A stretch of 48,930 nucleotides of DNA from SAR116 cluster bacterium AG-447-C21 (GTDB lineage: Bacteria; Pseudomonadota; Alphaproteobacteria; Thalassobaculales; Thalassobaculaceae): contig QCQB01000014.1 of NCBI GenBank assembly GCA_003212315.1, positions 1-48,930 on the forward strand. Direction: 5' to 3'. The position numbers and the translations under genes were made by a program. Each line of letters opens with the position of its first letter. Within the stretch, counting starts at the first letter, position 1. The notes below the pieces were generated by a model. That model saw only the letters and a program-made list of their open reading frames with translations, made no database searches and was not told the DNA's origin. This document shows positions 16,023-24,502 of this stretch, in pieces.

Positions 16023-17540
16023 ATGCCAGAGGACACTCATTTTTCAGGGCAGAGAGTTTCACTGCTTCAATGGTTAATTCTAGCAACCTTGACGTTAACC
16101 TCGACGTTATACGCGATGAGTATTACAATAGCGAATATTGCACTTCCTCAACTACAGGGCGCATTAGCTGCTACGCAAGACCAAATCGCTTGGACCGTAA
16201 CTTTCAATATTGTAGGAACAGCGATTGTTACGCCAATGACAGGCTGGCTTACAACAAGGTTTGGTCAAAGGCATTTAATGTTAACAGCTGTTTTTGGGTT
16301 CGCCATTTCATCTATTATGTGCGGACAGGCTACAACATTAACTGAATTAGTAATCTATCGAGTTTTTCAAGGAGCGTTTGGGGGGCCTCTAGTCCCCCTG
16401 TCACAGGCTATTATTTTAGGTGTATTTCCGAGAACCTTACATAGTTTTGCGACTGCGATTTGGGGTATGGGAGTGGTTTGCGGTCCAATAATCGGACCTA
16501 CAGTCGGAGGCTATATATCAGAAGCCTATAGCTGGCGTTGGGTGTTCTATATTATTGCACCATTTAGTCTTCTGGCGTTCTGGGGTGCGTGGCTTTATAT
16601 ACGCGACACATCCCGAGATGACAGTGCTCGTTTGGACTGGACTGGTTTCATAAGCTTATCAATTGCACTCACAGCGCTTCAGCTTTTTTTAGATAGGGGA
16701 AATAGGCTCGACTGGTTTGAGTCAAATGAAGTTATATTAGAGGCTGCCATTGCCGCTATCTTTTTTTACATTTTTACAGCTCATATTCTGACAACAAAAA
16801 CACCTTATCTAAACCCAAGACTATTAAAAGATAGGAATTATTTGCTCGGCGCTTTACTCGTGTTTCTTTATGGAATGCTGAATTTTACGCCGATTGTTCT
16901 ATATCCATCAATGTTGCAAGACTTGAGGGGATATCCCGAATCCATAATTGGTTTATTACTTGCTGCTCGGGGCTTTGGAGCCTTAGCAGGTAACTTTTTA
17001 GTGTTATGGATAAGTAGGAATGATCCTCGCGTTGGATTGTTCATAGGGTTTTTAGCCCAGGCAATATCGTGCTGGGTTTTGGCAAATTTCGACATCAATA
17101 TGACGACGTATGGGGTGGCTTGGGCTAGCGCTTTACAGGGTTTTGGTGTTGGGGTGACCTGGGTTCCCCTGACAGTAATGATGTTTTCGAATATCGACCC
17201 AAAATATATACCAGAAGGAACGGCAGTTCTTCATCTGCTACGAAATATTGGAAGTAGTATTTATATTTCTCTAACTGTGACAGTTGTTATCAGATCTACA
17301 ACACAAAACTATATGGATTTGAGTAATTTTATAAATCCTTTCAATGAACGGTTTTCATTCAAAGATCTAATAGGATTTTGGGAATCCGAAACATTTTCCG
17401 GATTAATGGGGCTTTCGGGGGAAATTGAGAGGCAGGCGGCCATGATTGGATATATTAATGCGTTTTACTTGTTGGCTTTGACGGGTTTTATCGCATTGCC
17501 CTTAATTTTCTTCGTAGATAACAAAAAAAATAGAACCTAA
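16023..17540 (+). CDS. DHA2-family MFS drug/H+ antiporter, EmrB-like
   Basis: A 505-residue inner-membrane protein with about 14 hydrophobic segments, the DHA2/EmrB length. Visible are SITIANIALPQLQGALAATQDQIAWT in TM1 and the following loop, TGWLTTRFGQRHLM (motif A), YRVFQGAFGGPLVPLSQA and GMGVVCGPIIGPTVGGYI (motif C of antiporters). EmrB proteins usually pair with an EmrA periplasmic adaptor and an outer-membrane channel, neither of which is here. It probably exports toxic compounds or metabolites. Its 3' end faces the permease gene with one base between. Confidence 0.92.
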   Translation: MPEDTHFSGQRVSLLQWLILATLTLTSTLYAMSITIANIALPQLQGALAATQDQIAWTVTFNIVGTAIVTPMTGWLTTRFGQRHLMLTAVFGFAISSIMCGQATTLTELVIYRVFQGAFGGPLVPLSQAIILGVFPRTLHSFATAIWGMGVVCGPIIGPTVGGYISEAYSWRWVFYIIAPFSLLAFWGAWLYIRDTSRDDSARLDWTGFISLSIALTALQLFLDRGNRLDWFESNEVILEAAIAAIFFYIFTAHILTTKTPYLNPRLLKDRNYLLGALLVFLYGMLNFTPIVLYPSMLQDLRGYPESIIGLLLAARGFGALAGNFLVLWISRNDPRVGLFIGFLAQAISCWVLANFDINMTTYGVAWASALQGFGVGVTWVPLTVMMFSNIDPKYIPEGTAVLHLLRNIGSSIYISLTVTVVIRSTTQNYMDLSNFINPFNERFSFKDLIGFWESETFSGLMGLSGEIERQAAMIGYINAFYLLALTGFIALPLIFFVDNKKNRT

Positions 17541-17541
17541 A

Positions 17542-18513
17542 TTAATTATAGCGTATTCTCGGATCTAGTAATGTATAGACAATATCAATCAGAAAATTAA
17601 CAAAAATAAAAACAAGCGCGATTATCATGACTAAAGTTTGAACCACTGTATAATCTGAATACTCTATTGCCTGGATTAATAATGTGCCGACCCCATTTAA
17701 ATTGAATATTTTTTCTATGACTACCAAGCCACCGATCAAAAAGGCAAATTCTGCTCCTAACAAAGTAAAAACAGGTAAAAAAGCATTTCTGAGAGCATGC
17801 CTTACTATTATTGTTTTCTCAGTGGCCCCCTTTGATCTCGCCGTTTGGATGTAATCTTCCGAGAGAACCTCCAATACGGTGGCACGGGTCATCCTTAACG
17901 TAACGGCTATATAACGCGCGCTGACAGCTAACGCTGGCCAGATTAATTGTGAAAGATTAGCTATTAAATCATCCGTTGGAGAAATATAAATTATTGGAGG
18001 TAGCCATGGATCACCAAACCAAGTCTGGGAATATTTTAAAATAGCTAATATCATCAACGTCGCGAGCCAAAATGAGGGAGTCGCAACGCCGGCAATCGAA
18101 ATAATTCGGATGATATAGTCAATCCACGTATTTTTTCTAATTGCAGATAATACACCGAATGGGAGTGCTACAATGATTGTGATTATCAAGGCCATGATCG
18201 CTAATTGAAATGAAAGAGCAAACCTGGGCAGTAATTCACTAGATAACGAATTGCCCGTCCACATCGAGTTTCCAGAATTTAATGTGAATATATTGGATAT
18301 AAAGTGAATAAATTGGACAAATAATGGATCGTTGAGCCCCAAGTTTTCCCTACATAATTCTAATAGTGAAGGATCCAGATTTGTTCCGTAGTCTACCCAC
18401 CGTGTTAAGCAAATGTCCCCTGGAATAATTCTCATGAGAAAAAAAACAAGCGCCGCCGCACCAATGATTGTTGGAATCATTAGTAAGATACGCGCTATAG
18501 TGTATCGATACAT
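17542..18513 (-). CDS. ABC transporter permease, DppB/OppB-like (orphan)
   Basis: A 323-residue permease of the peptide/nickel type, with six predicted TM segments. The N-terminal YTIARILLMIPTIIGAAALVFFLMRIIPGD matches the family, and the coupling helix YIQTARSKGATEKTIIVRHALRNAFLPV carries the EAA-type motif. Such permeases need a DppC partner, ATPases and a binding protein; none is adjacent. The gene is alone between a convergent EmrB gene and a divergent oxidase gene 56 bp upstream, so the partners must be elsewhere or the system is reduced. The substrate could be an oligopeptide or an opine-like compound. Confidence 0.92.
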   Translation of the reverse strand: MYRYTIARILLMIPTIIGAAALVFFLMRIIPGDICLTRWVDYGTNLDPSLLELCRENLGLNDPLFVQFIHFISNIFTLNSGNSMWTGNSLSSELLPRFALSFQLAIMALIITIIVALPFGVLSAIRKNTWIDYIIRIISIAGVATPSFWLATLMILAILKYSQTWFGDPWLPPIIYISPTDDLIANLSQLIWPALAVSARYIAVTLRMTRATVLEVLSEDYIQTARSKGATEKTIIVRHALRNAFLPVFTLLGAEFAFLIGGLVVIEKIFNLNGVGTLLIQAIEYSDYTVVQTLVMIIALVFIFVNFLIDIVYTLLDPRIRYN

Positions 18514-18569
18514 CCTTTCGTTTTAAGCGTAAATTGATCAAAAGCAATGAGAAACTGGCAGAAATCAAC

Positions 18570-19832
18570 ATGACTGATGATAAGCAAAACAATAAAGTAT
18601 TGGTTTTAGGCGCGGGAATTGTGGGTATTTGCAACGCGTTAGCTCTTAGGGAAAAAGGCTTTGAAGTTACTCTTATCGATAAAAACGAACCATCTGACTC
18701 GACCAGCTACGGAAATGCGGGCGTTATATCACCATGGGCATGTATCCCTCAATCCATGCCAGGGCTCTGGAAAAAAGTACCAAAATGGCTTTTAGACCCA
18801 AGTGGGCCACTATCGATTCGATGGTCCTATCTGCCTCGAATGGCTCCCTGGCTTGTTGAGTTTTTGAAATCTGGCCATCCAAAGCGTCTGCCAGCGATAT
18901 CGGACGCTATGCTCACCTTGAACCGACCTAATTTGGATTTATACAAACAGCTATTACAGGGAACTGGTGAAGAAGGCCTTATAAAAGATTGCTATTATTT
19001 ATATGTTTCCCGCAATCTATCCGGCATTAACCTCACATCGTTAGAATGGAAATTAAGAGAAGAGAGGGGTGTTCCATTTGAGCAGATAAGCGGGAATGAA
19101 GCGAGGGATCTTGAACCAGATTTATCGCCAGATGTACAATCGGCGGCTATCATAAAAAGCCAGGGTAGAACTTTGAATCCAGGCAGGTTAGGGAAAGTTC
19201 TTGCAGCTAAAGCCATGGGACTAGGGGTTTCTTTTCTTAAGGCGGAAATTACAAAGGTAACGCCCAATGAACGAAATGGTTACGATGTTTTGACAGATCA
19301 AGGAACCCAAAATGCCAATTCGGTGGTACTGACGGCAGGCGTATGGTCGGCAAACCTTTTAAAAAAGCTTGGGGTACGTGTGTCCCTTGAGGCGGAAAGA
19401 GGATATCATCTAGTATTTAAAGAGCCAGGCGTAAAGCTGACAAATTCAATCTTAGACTCTGATAACAAGTTTGTCTCGAGTTCGATGGAAATGGGAATGA
19501 GGAGTGCGGGGACTGCAGAATTTGCAGGTATTGATGCCCCGCCCGACTATAGGCGGGCTCATGTGTTTAAAAAACACGCGAAATCGTTATTTCCAAAATT
19601 GAACACAAACTCTGTTGATGAATGGATGGGCAGGCGTCCCTCGCCTCCAGACTCCGTGCCGTATATAGGTGAGGTTCCCGGTTTTCCAAGATTGTTTTAT
19701 GGATTTGGCCATGGGCATCTTGGCTTGACAGGAGCGCCGATGACGGCTCGAATGATAGCAGCTTTAGTTTCAAATGAACCTTTAAATATTGATATGACAC
19801 CGTATCGTTTAGATCGGTTTAATAAGCCATAA
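18570..19832 (+). CDS. D-amino-acid dehydrogenase-like FAD oxidoreductase (DadA family)
   Basis: About 420 residues: FAD-binding VLVLGAGIVGICNALALREKGFEVTLIDKN, then SYGNAGVISPWACIPQSMPGLWKKVPKWLLDPSGPLSI, which is the diagnostic DadA N-terminal region, and C-terminal GRRPSPPDSVPYIGEVPGFPRLFYGFGHGHLG. DadA oxidatively deaminates D-amino acids at the membrane, passing electrons to quinone. I chose the ATG at 18570; a TTG 36 bases upstream is open but leaves an atypical N-terminus. It is divergent from the lone peptide-type permease, suggesting coordinated use of imported amino compounds. Confidence 0.9.
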   Translation: MTDDKQNNKVLVLGAGIVGICNALALREKGFEVTLIDKNEPSDSTSYGNAGVISPWACIPQSMPGLWKKVPKWLLDPSGPLSIRWSYLPRMAPWLVEFLKSGHPKRLPAISDAMLTLNRPNLDLYKQLLQGTGEEGLIKDCYYLYVSRNLSGINLTSLEWKLREERGVPFEQISGNEARDLEPDLSPDVQSAAIIKSQGRTLNPGRLGKVLAAKAMGLGVSFLKAEITKVTPNERNGYDVLTDQGTQNANSVVLTAGVWSANLLKKLGVRVSLEAERGYHLVFKEPGVKLTNSILDSDNKFVSSSMEMGMRSAGTAEFAGIDAPPDYRRAHVFKKHAKSLFPKLNTNSVDEWMGRRPSPPDSVPYIGEVPGFPRLFYGFGHGHLGLTGAPMTARMIAALVSNEPLNIDMTPYRLDRFNKP

Positions 19833-19842
19833 AAAAGCTATT

Positions 19843-20832
19843 TTATGGGGCAACTACTACGGTTCCAAATTTTGAACCGGATTCTACTAATTCGTGCGCG
19901 TCTACCATTTTGGAAAGTGGTAAATTGGCCGCAACAGGCCTCAAAGCGTTGGGATTTTCGTTCAACCATTTGTTGATACCAAATCGTGCATCATCGAGAT
20001 GCTTCTGGGGTAACGCATTTAAGATAAATGGACGTATCTGAATATTATTCCGCATAAAAGAGAAGAAATCGATTTGAGGCGATCGGTGCGTATCAGATGC
20101 GTAGGCAACCACACAACCATTTTTTCTAATTACTTTAGGAAGCCATGGCAGACTATCCGCAAAGTCAACTGAAATTACTCTGTCCACCCCAGCTCCATTA
20201 GTTAGTTTCTCTATGCGATATGCGACATCCTCTGTCTTATAATTTATTATGTCCGTGGCACCCCCGAGTATAGCATTTTCACCTTTCTCAACACTACTCA
20301 CAGTTGCAAGTACGCGGGCTCTCCCCCACGACGCTAATGATACACAATAGAACCCAACCGCCCCTGAGCCGCCAGTCACCAGTACTGTTTTGCCCGCCAC
20401 AGGCCCATCTGAAAATATAGAGTGGTATGCAGTCATAGCCGGAATACCTAGCGTGGCACCTTCGTCAAAAGGAACACTTTCTGGTAATGGGGTGATATAT
20501 TTTTTATCGAGGGTTATAAACTCAGCCCCACTTCCGTATGCCCTCCCCAACCTCTGGCCATTGAAAAACCAAACGCGACTTTCCAGTAATTCTTCTGTTA
20601 CGCCTCTTCCAACTTGATCGATGACTCCGGCACCATCGCTATTGGGGATCACAAACGGGAAGTTATAGCCGTATGTCGAAAAACCAGAGCGCAATTTAAC
20701 GTCTGCGGGATTGATGCCCGAGGCATAAATTTTTATACGGGCTTCACCTTCTTTTGCGATTGGAGTTTCTATGTCCCCAAATTGCAACACGTTTCTTGCT
20801 GGACCAGTTTTTTCATACCAACACGCTTTCAT
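19843..20832 (-). CDS. NADPH:quinone reductase-like zinc-less MDR alcohol dehydrogenase
   Basis: Medium-chain dehydrogenase/reductase of the quinone-oxidoreductase branch, about 329 residues: ASGINPADVKLRSG, IPNSDGAGVIDQVG, LGIPAMTAYHSIF and the NADP-binding VLVTGGSGAVGFYCVSLA. The GHE and four-Cys zinc motifs of alcohol dehydrogenases are absent. The ATG at 20832 is preferred because AGGGGA lies about 8 bases before it; an ATG at 20874 would add 14 atypical residues. It is downstream of, and co-oriented with, the paired MaoC-like genes and the GntR gene, so it may be the last gene of that unit. Activity could be enoyl reduction or quinone reduction. Confidence 0.9.
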   Translation of the reverse strand: MKACWYEKTGPARNVLQFGDIETPIAKEGEARIKIYASGINPADVKLRSGFSTYGYNFPFVIPNSDGAGVIDQVGRGVTEELLESRVWFFNGQRLGRAYGSGAEFITLDKKYITPLPESVPFDEGATLGIPAMTAYHSIFSDGPVAGKTVLVTGGSGAVGFYCVSLASWGRARVLATVSSVEKGENAILGGATDIINYKTEDVAYRIEKLTNGAGVDRVISVDFADSLPWLPKVIRKNGCVVAYASDTHRSPQIDFFSFMRNNIQIRPFILNALPQKHLDDARFGINKWLNENPNALRPVAANLPLSKMVDAHELVESGSKFGTVVVAP

Positions 20833-20955
20833 GGAGACGTCCCCTAAAAATAAAGTCATACGATTATACAACAATGTTTTGTAAATTCACTGAAAAATAA
20901 TAAATATACATTAATAGCAGAGTATCAAAGAAAGTAAAAACATATCCCCATAACG

Positions 20956-21369
20956 TTAGATGCTAAATCGCACTGTCGCTGAACCAGGGGAGGTGATTTC
21001 TCCATCTTCATTTTTCAAAAATAATTCAACCTCAATCAACCCGGTTTTTTGATCAACCTTAAGGACTTTCCCTCCAGATTTGAGCGTTTCGCCTAAATAT
21101 GATGCGCGCCTATTCGAATAATCAAATTTAAGAAGTTCAGCTTCCTCACCAACCCAGTTAACCACTATCTGGCTCAACCAATCACCTTGAAGTGGTCCGT
21201 CGATGACTATTTTGGGGTGCTTTTCAACTTCTGTTGTATATGTTTCGTCATAATGGATGCGATGGGGATTCCAGATCGCAGCGTTATAACAAAAAAGGGA
21301 AACATTAGTTGCGGTGAACTCACGCTCCGGAAGTGCTTGACCTACGGCTATTTCTCTGAAATTTAACAT
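20956..21369 (-). CDS. MaoC-like hot-dog dehydratase, C-terminal-type subunit
   Basis: A 137-residue single hot-dog protein: NFREIAVGQALPEREFTAT and WNPHRIHYDETYTTE, where the N-x-x-x-x-H region corresponds to the hydratase motif of MaoC/R-hydratases. Only one domain is present, and the gene immediately upstream (4 bp away) encodes the N-terminal-type partner. The two probably form a heteromeric hydratase acting on a CoA thioester, like mesaconyl-CoA or 3-hydroxyacyl-CoA dehydratases. It has a GAGG ribosome site. Confidence 0.85.
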   Translation of the reverse strand: MLNFREIAVGQALPEREFTATNVSLFCYNAAIWNPHRIHYDETYTTEVEKHPKIVIDGPLQGDWLSQIVVNWVGEEAELLKFDYSNRRASYLGETLKSGGKVLKVDQKTGLIEVELFLKNEDGEITSPGSATVRFSI

Positions 21370-21373
21370 TTCT

Positions 21374-21829
21374 CTACCTCAAAATCCGTGTTTGGAATTG
21401 TTCTAAAACCATTTCACCTGCCTGTGTCTTGCAAGTGATTAAATAAGTAATAAAAATCAGTGGCCCCGTCTTTCCCTGTTTTTCTGTTATGTCCGAAAGT
21501 TTTTTCTCAAAAACAAGCACCTCTTTTGGTTTAACTTTTTTATGAAACTCAAAACGGACACCGCCTGCCATGACACGTTTTAAGGGCAGATCTGGAAGAA
21601 GCGAGGCAGGCGGTAATCCATCTACACCAAGGTCTTGCAATGGAACGATTTCTCTTGATAGTCCCGCTATAAACATTGGCGGAGCCTCGTCTCCTTTTAG
21701 GTATTTTGTTAAAACCTGTTCGGTTGAAACCGAATATTTAATGATGTCGCTTCTGTTGACTTCAATTTCAACGGGCGGATCAGACTTCCCTATCCAGGAT
21801 AAAGCCTCGTCCGTAACGAGGTTATTCAT
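21374..21829 (-). CDS. FAS1-like/MaoC N-terminal dehydratase domain protein
   Basis: A 151-residue hot-dog protein: ALSWIGKSDPPVEIEVNRSDIIKYSVSTEQ at the N-terminus, then APPMFIAGLSREI, LPLKRVMAGGVRFEFHKKVKPKE and a terminal strand. This is the FAS1-like or MaoC_dehydrat_N type that lacks the catalytic motif and pairs with a second MaoC-type subunit, here the gene 4 bp downstream. The ribosome site GGAGATC lies 8 bases before the ATG. It is 28 bp after the GntR regulator gene, probably cotranscribed. Confidence 0.85.
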   Translation of the reverse strand: MNNLVTDEALSWIGKSDPPVEIEVNRSDIIKYSVSTEQVLTKYLKGDEAPPMFIAGLSREIVPLQDLGVDGLPPASLLPDLPLKRVMAGGVRFEFHKKVKPKEVLVFEKKLSDITEKQGKTGPLIFITYLITCKTQAGEMVLEQFQTRILR

Positions 21830-21857
21830 ATTTTGATCTCCTATAATTTGTATTATA

Positions 21858-22565
21858 TTAGTTGGTAGTGATGTTAAACCGCCCGGCAGGGGAGGTAAAC
21901 GTTACCATAGTGAGGTATTTACTAGCATTTCGTGCAATTTGATGAATGCCGATGCATGGGGTTCCATGGCGGACATTTAATCTATTTGCTATGACTTCGC
22001 CCGCTCCAACCGCTCCAATAGTCTGGGTCAAATTTGGCCATGGGGCATTTCTCTGCAGCCAATTAGACGGAGATTTAATTGTAAAATCAGCACTAGAAGC
22101 CTCGGGTAAGGCATTTAAATTTATCACCCGCTGCTCGTGCTGAATTGGTATGGCCCCGCTATAATGTACACATTCAATACTCAATAATTTAGAATCAGGA
22201 TCTAATTCACTCCAGATTAAAGTTCCTTCATTATTTCTTATTTCTTTGCACCCTATTAATTCAAAAGAATATTTTTTCCCTAATTTAGAAACGTATGAGC
22301 TGATATCTATCATTGGTATCCAGGACTGCGTTTGTTCCAGAACTATTGTCCCACCGCGTTTTCGTGTCTCAACAAATCCATCCCGAGCAAGTGAGCGAAT
22401 TGCTTTATTGATAGTTGGCCTGGAGGTATTAAATTTTGCAGTCAGCTGCTCTTCCGTTGGAAGTCTATCGCCCGGCTTAAGGTCGCCGTTTGAAATTGAT
22501 TGTTGTATGGACTCACGGATAGTATCAAATAAGGTTGCTTTTTTTGCAGTAGGTATCGTAGCCAT
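21858..22565 (-). CDS. GntR family transcriptional regulator (HutC/UTRA type)
   Basis: A 235-residue repressor-like protein. The winged helix is at residues 10-75 (DTIRESIQQSISNGDLKPGDRLPTEEQLTAKFNTSRPTINKAIRSLARDGFVETRKRGGTIV) and the ligand-binding UTRA-type domain occupies the rest (IDISSYVSKLGKKYSFEL...CVHYSGAIPIQHEQRVINL). It heads a leftward set with the two MaoC-like genes and the reductase, so it likely responds to a pathway acid. A perfect 12-bp palindrome (22589-22600) lies just upstream of its start and is a candidate autoregulatory operator. Confidence 0.93.
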   Translation of the reverse strand: MATIPTAKKATLFDTIRESIQQSISNGDLKPGDRLPTEEQLTAKFNTSRPTINKAIRSLARDGFVETRKRGGTIVLEQTQSWIPMIDISSYVSKLGKKYSFELIGCKEIRNNEGTLIWSELDPDSKLLSIECVHYSGAIPIQHEQRVINLNALPEASSADFTIKSPSNWLQRNAPWPNLTQTIGAVGAGEVIANRLNVRHGTPCIGIHQIARNASKYLTMVTFTSPAGRFNITTN

Positions 22566-22588
22566 TACTGTCTCGCCATAAAAGCTCT

Positions 22589-22600
22589 ATCAGATCTGAT
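22589..22600. promoter_or_regulatory. Perfect 12-bp palindrome ATCAGATCTGAT upstream of the GntR gene
   Basis: The sequence equals its own reverse complement. It lies 24-35 bases before the ATG at 22565, between the regulator and the co-oriented SDR gene that ends at 22665. Position and symmetry fit binding by the GntR dimer, but no direct evidence exists. Confidence 0.5.
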
Positions 22601-22664
22601 TGTGATATTATGCTTTCTATGCCTTAATGTTAATACATTTCGCTATATATCGTAACCACCGTGA

Positions 22665-23447
22665 TTAACTTGTCACAAGTCCTCCATCGACATTGTAACT
22701 CTGTCCCGTAATATTTCTTGCACCATTTGAAGCCAGGAATATGGCCATCGCAGCAATATCTTCTGGTTCATTCGCGCGCTTCAAAGGGATATTATCAGTC
22801 ATTTCCTTGACCATGGCTTCTACCGAGATGCCTCGCGCTTGGGCCCGTGTTTTGACGAGGCCTTCTACAATTTCTGTCGTCGTAACCCCCGGACAAATAG
22901 AATTAACAGTAATATTGTGCTTCGCTAACTGCTGAGCTGCTGTCTTTGTAAGACTAATAACGGCCCCTTTACTTGCCGAATAGGCAGCATTAGACGTTCC
23001 GGAAAAGCCCCTTCCAGCTATGGACGCTATATTGATGATCCTTCCACCTTTGCCTTGTTCTATCATTTGTTTTGCTGTGTTTTGAAGACAAAAGAAAACA
23101 CCTTTTGCGTTAACTCGATGTATTCTATCCCAGTCCGCCTCCGTTAATTCCATGATATCTGCAGCTCTGGTGACCCCAGCATTATTAACGAGTATATCTA
23201 ATTGTCCAAACTGACGTTCAATATCTTGGATCATATTAGATATTTCAGAAGTTTCCCCAACATCAACTTTTAAAGCCGTTGCCTCAACACCAAGCTGTCG
23301 AATTGTAGCTGCTGTAGTTTCAGCTGCACTCAAATCAATATCTGCACAGACAACGTTTCGGTCATTCTCTGCCATCGCGATAGCGATTGCCCTCCCTATT
23401 CCATTCCCCGCTCCCGTAATTAACGCCGTTTGTCTAGATGGAGTCAT
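22665..23447 (-). CDS. SDR family 3-oxoacyl-reductase-like dehydrogenase (FabG-like)
   Basis: A 260-residue classical SDR: TGAGNGIGRAIAIAMAENDRNVVCADI, an acidic residue after beta-2 suggesting NAD preference, NNAGVTRAADIMELT, INIASIAGRG, YSASKGAVI with the Tyr-Lys pair, and C-terminal NITGQSYNVDGGLV. It has AAGGAA before the ATG. It is upstream of and co-oriented with the GntR unit. With the two neighbouring SDRs it probably performs a beta-hydroxyacyl or alcohol oxidation in the catabolic island. Confidence 0.93.
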   Translation of the reverse strand: MTPSRQTALITGAGNGIGRAIAIAMAENDRNVVCADIDLSAAETTAATIRQLGVEATALKVDVGETSEISNMIQDIERQFGQLDILVNNAGVTRAADIMELTEADWDRIHRVNAKGVFFCLQNTAKQMIEQGKGGRIINIASIAGRGFSGTSNAAYSASKGAVISLTKTAAQQLAKHNITVNSICPGVTTTEIVEGLVKTRAQARGISVEAMVKEMTDNIPLKRANEPEDIAAMAIFLASNGARNITGQSYNVDGGLVTS

Positions 23448-23499
23448 CTTTTTTCCTTATAAATAAGTTGGGTATTTCAATATTTTGCATTTCATTTTG

Positions 23500-24342
23500 T
23501 CAACTCGGTTTTCCGCCTGGCCAGACGGGGTCCTGGGCTAATGATGGCCATGCTATCTCAGACTCGGTTTTTTTTCTGTTTTCAGAGACACTTTGATTTG
23601 GATCCCAATGACCAGCTATATACCTATTCCCTGTAATCAAACCAGCTTCATCTGAGCAAAGCCATAAAATAGGATACGTCATCATTATTGGTTTTACTAG
23701 TTGATCCCTCCCCCATCCTGCCCCTTGCGGAACCATTGGCGTATCTGCAGGACCGCCAGGCACTACTACATTCACTGTGATACCATCGTCCTTAAATTCA
23801 CAGGCATGTCCGGCACTCATTGCTTCAAACCCCGATTTAGATGGACCATATGGATGAAATTTTCCCCTGAGCATAGTGAAGAAACTTGTCGTGACGTTAA
23901 TAATCCTTGCCTTTTCTGATCTTCGCAAATACTCAATACTGCTTTTAGTCATATTCCATGGACCGGTGAGATTCACACCTATCATTTTATTCCAAATGTC
24001 CGGAGTTAATTCATCAATACTAACTAATTTTATATGATGATCCCGCCTAACAGACCCCATTCCAAGGCCTGCATTGTTGATTAAAATATCTACGCCATCA
24101 AAATAATCCGCGGCTTCGTGCACTGCGGTTTGACACTGGAAGTAATCAGAAACATCAACCGCTTTTGTAATAAGCGTTTCTTTTCTATACGTACTATTCT
24201 GTTTCTCAATTACTTTGAGTGCTTCGTTACTTACATCGATCGCTACAACTTTGGCACCTGCCTCAAGAAAGCTTGAGCATATTACTTGTCCAAAACCTCC
24301 AGCTGCACCCGTCACAATAACAACTCTTCCGTCGAGGGACAT
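23500..24342 (-). CDS. SDR family oxidoreductase
   Basis: About 280 residues from the ATG at 24342, chosen because AGGAAA lies upstream and the N-terminus then starts with the family-typical MSLDGRVVIVTGAAGGFG. An ATG at 24438 would add 32 hydrophobic, non-conserved residues. Motifs: TGAAGGFG, NNAGLGMGSVRRDH, NVTTSFFTML and YGPSKSGFEAM with the Tyr-Lys pair. The C-terminal extension is longer than usual (KKTESEIAWPSLAQDPVWPGGKPS). It lies 52 bp upstream of the 22665 SDR on the same strand, and is divergent from the 24503 SDR. Confidence 0.9.
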   Translation of the reverse strand: MSLDGRVVIVTGAAGGFGQVICSSFLEAGAKVVAIDVSNEALKVIEKQNSTYRKETLITKAVDVSDYFQCQTAVHEAADYFDGVDILINNAGLGMGSVRRDHHIKLVSIDELTPDIWNKMIGVNLTGPWNMTKSSIEYLRRSEKARIINVTTSFFTMLRGKFHPYGPSKSGFEAMSAGHACEFKDDGITVNVVVPGGPADTPMVPQGAGWGRDQLVKPIMMTYPILWLCSDEAGLITGNRYIAGHWDPNQSVSENRKKTESEIAWPSLAQDPVWPGGKPS

Positions 24343-24502
24343 TTTATGTTTTCCTTGTATGGTTGTTACTTCATGGCATTTTTGCATTGAAACTTCGCAG
24401 AATAAAGTGACGCAAAATAGAATCATAACGGCGATCAAATAGATATTACGATCTGTGTCTTAATGCGGCGTTATAAAACCATAGTTTTTAGGAGAAGTTT
24501 TT

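Noticed and set aside
18534-18541. TTGATCAA palindrome and TTG start of the DadA-like gene
   Set aside because: An 8-bp palindrome is expected by chance, and the ATG at 18570 gives the family-typical N-terminus.
22668-22680. ACTTGT-C-ACAAGT inverted repeat
   Set aside because: It falls inside the last codons of the SDR gene and is probably chance.
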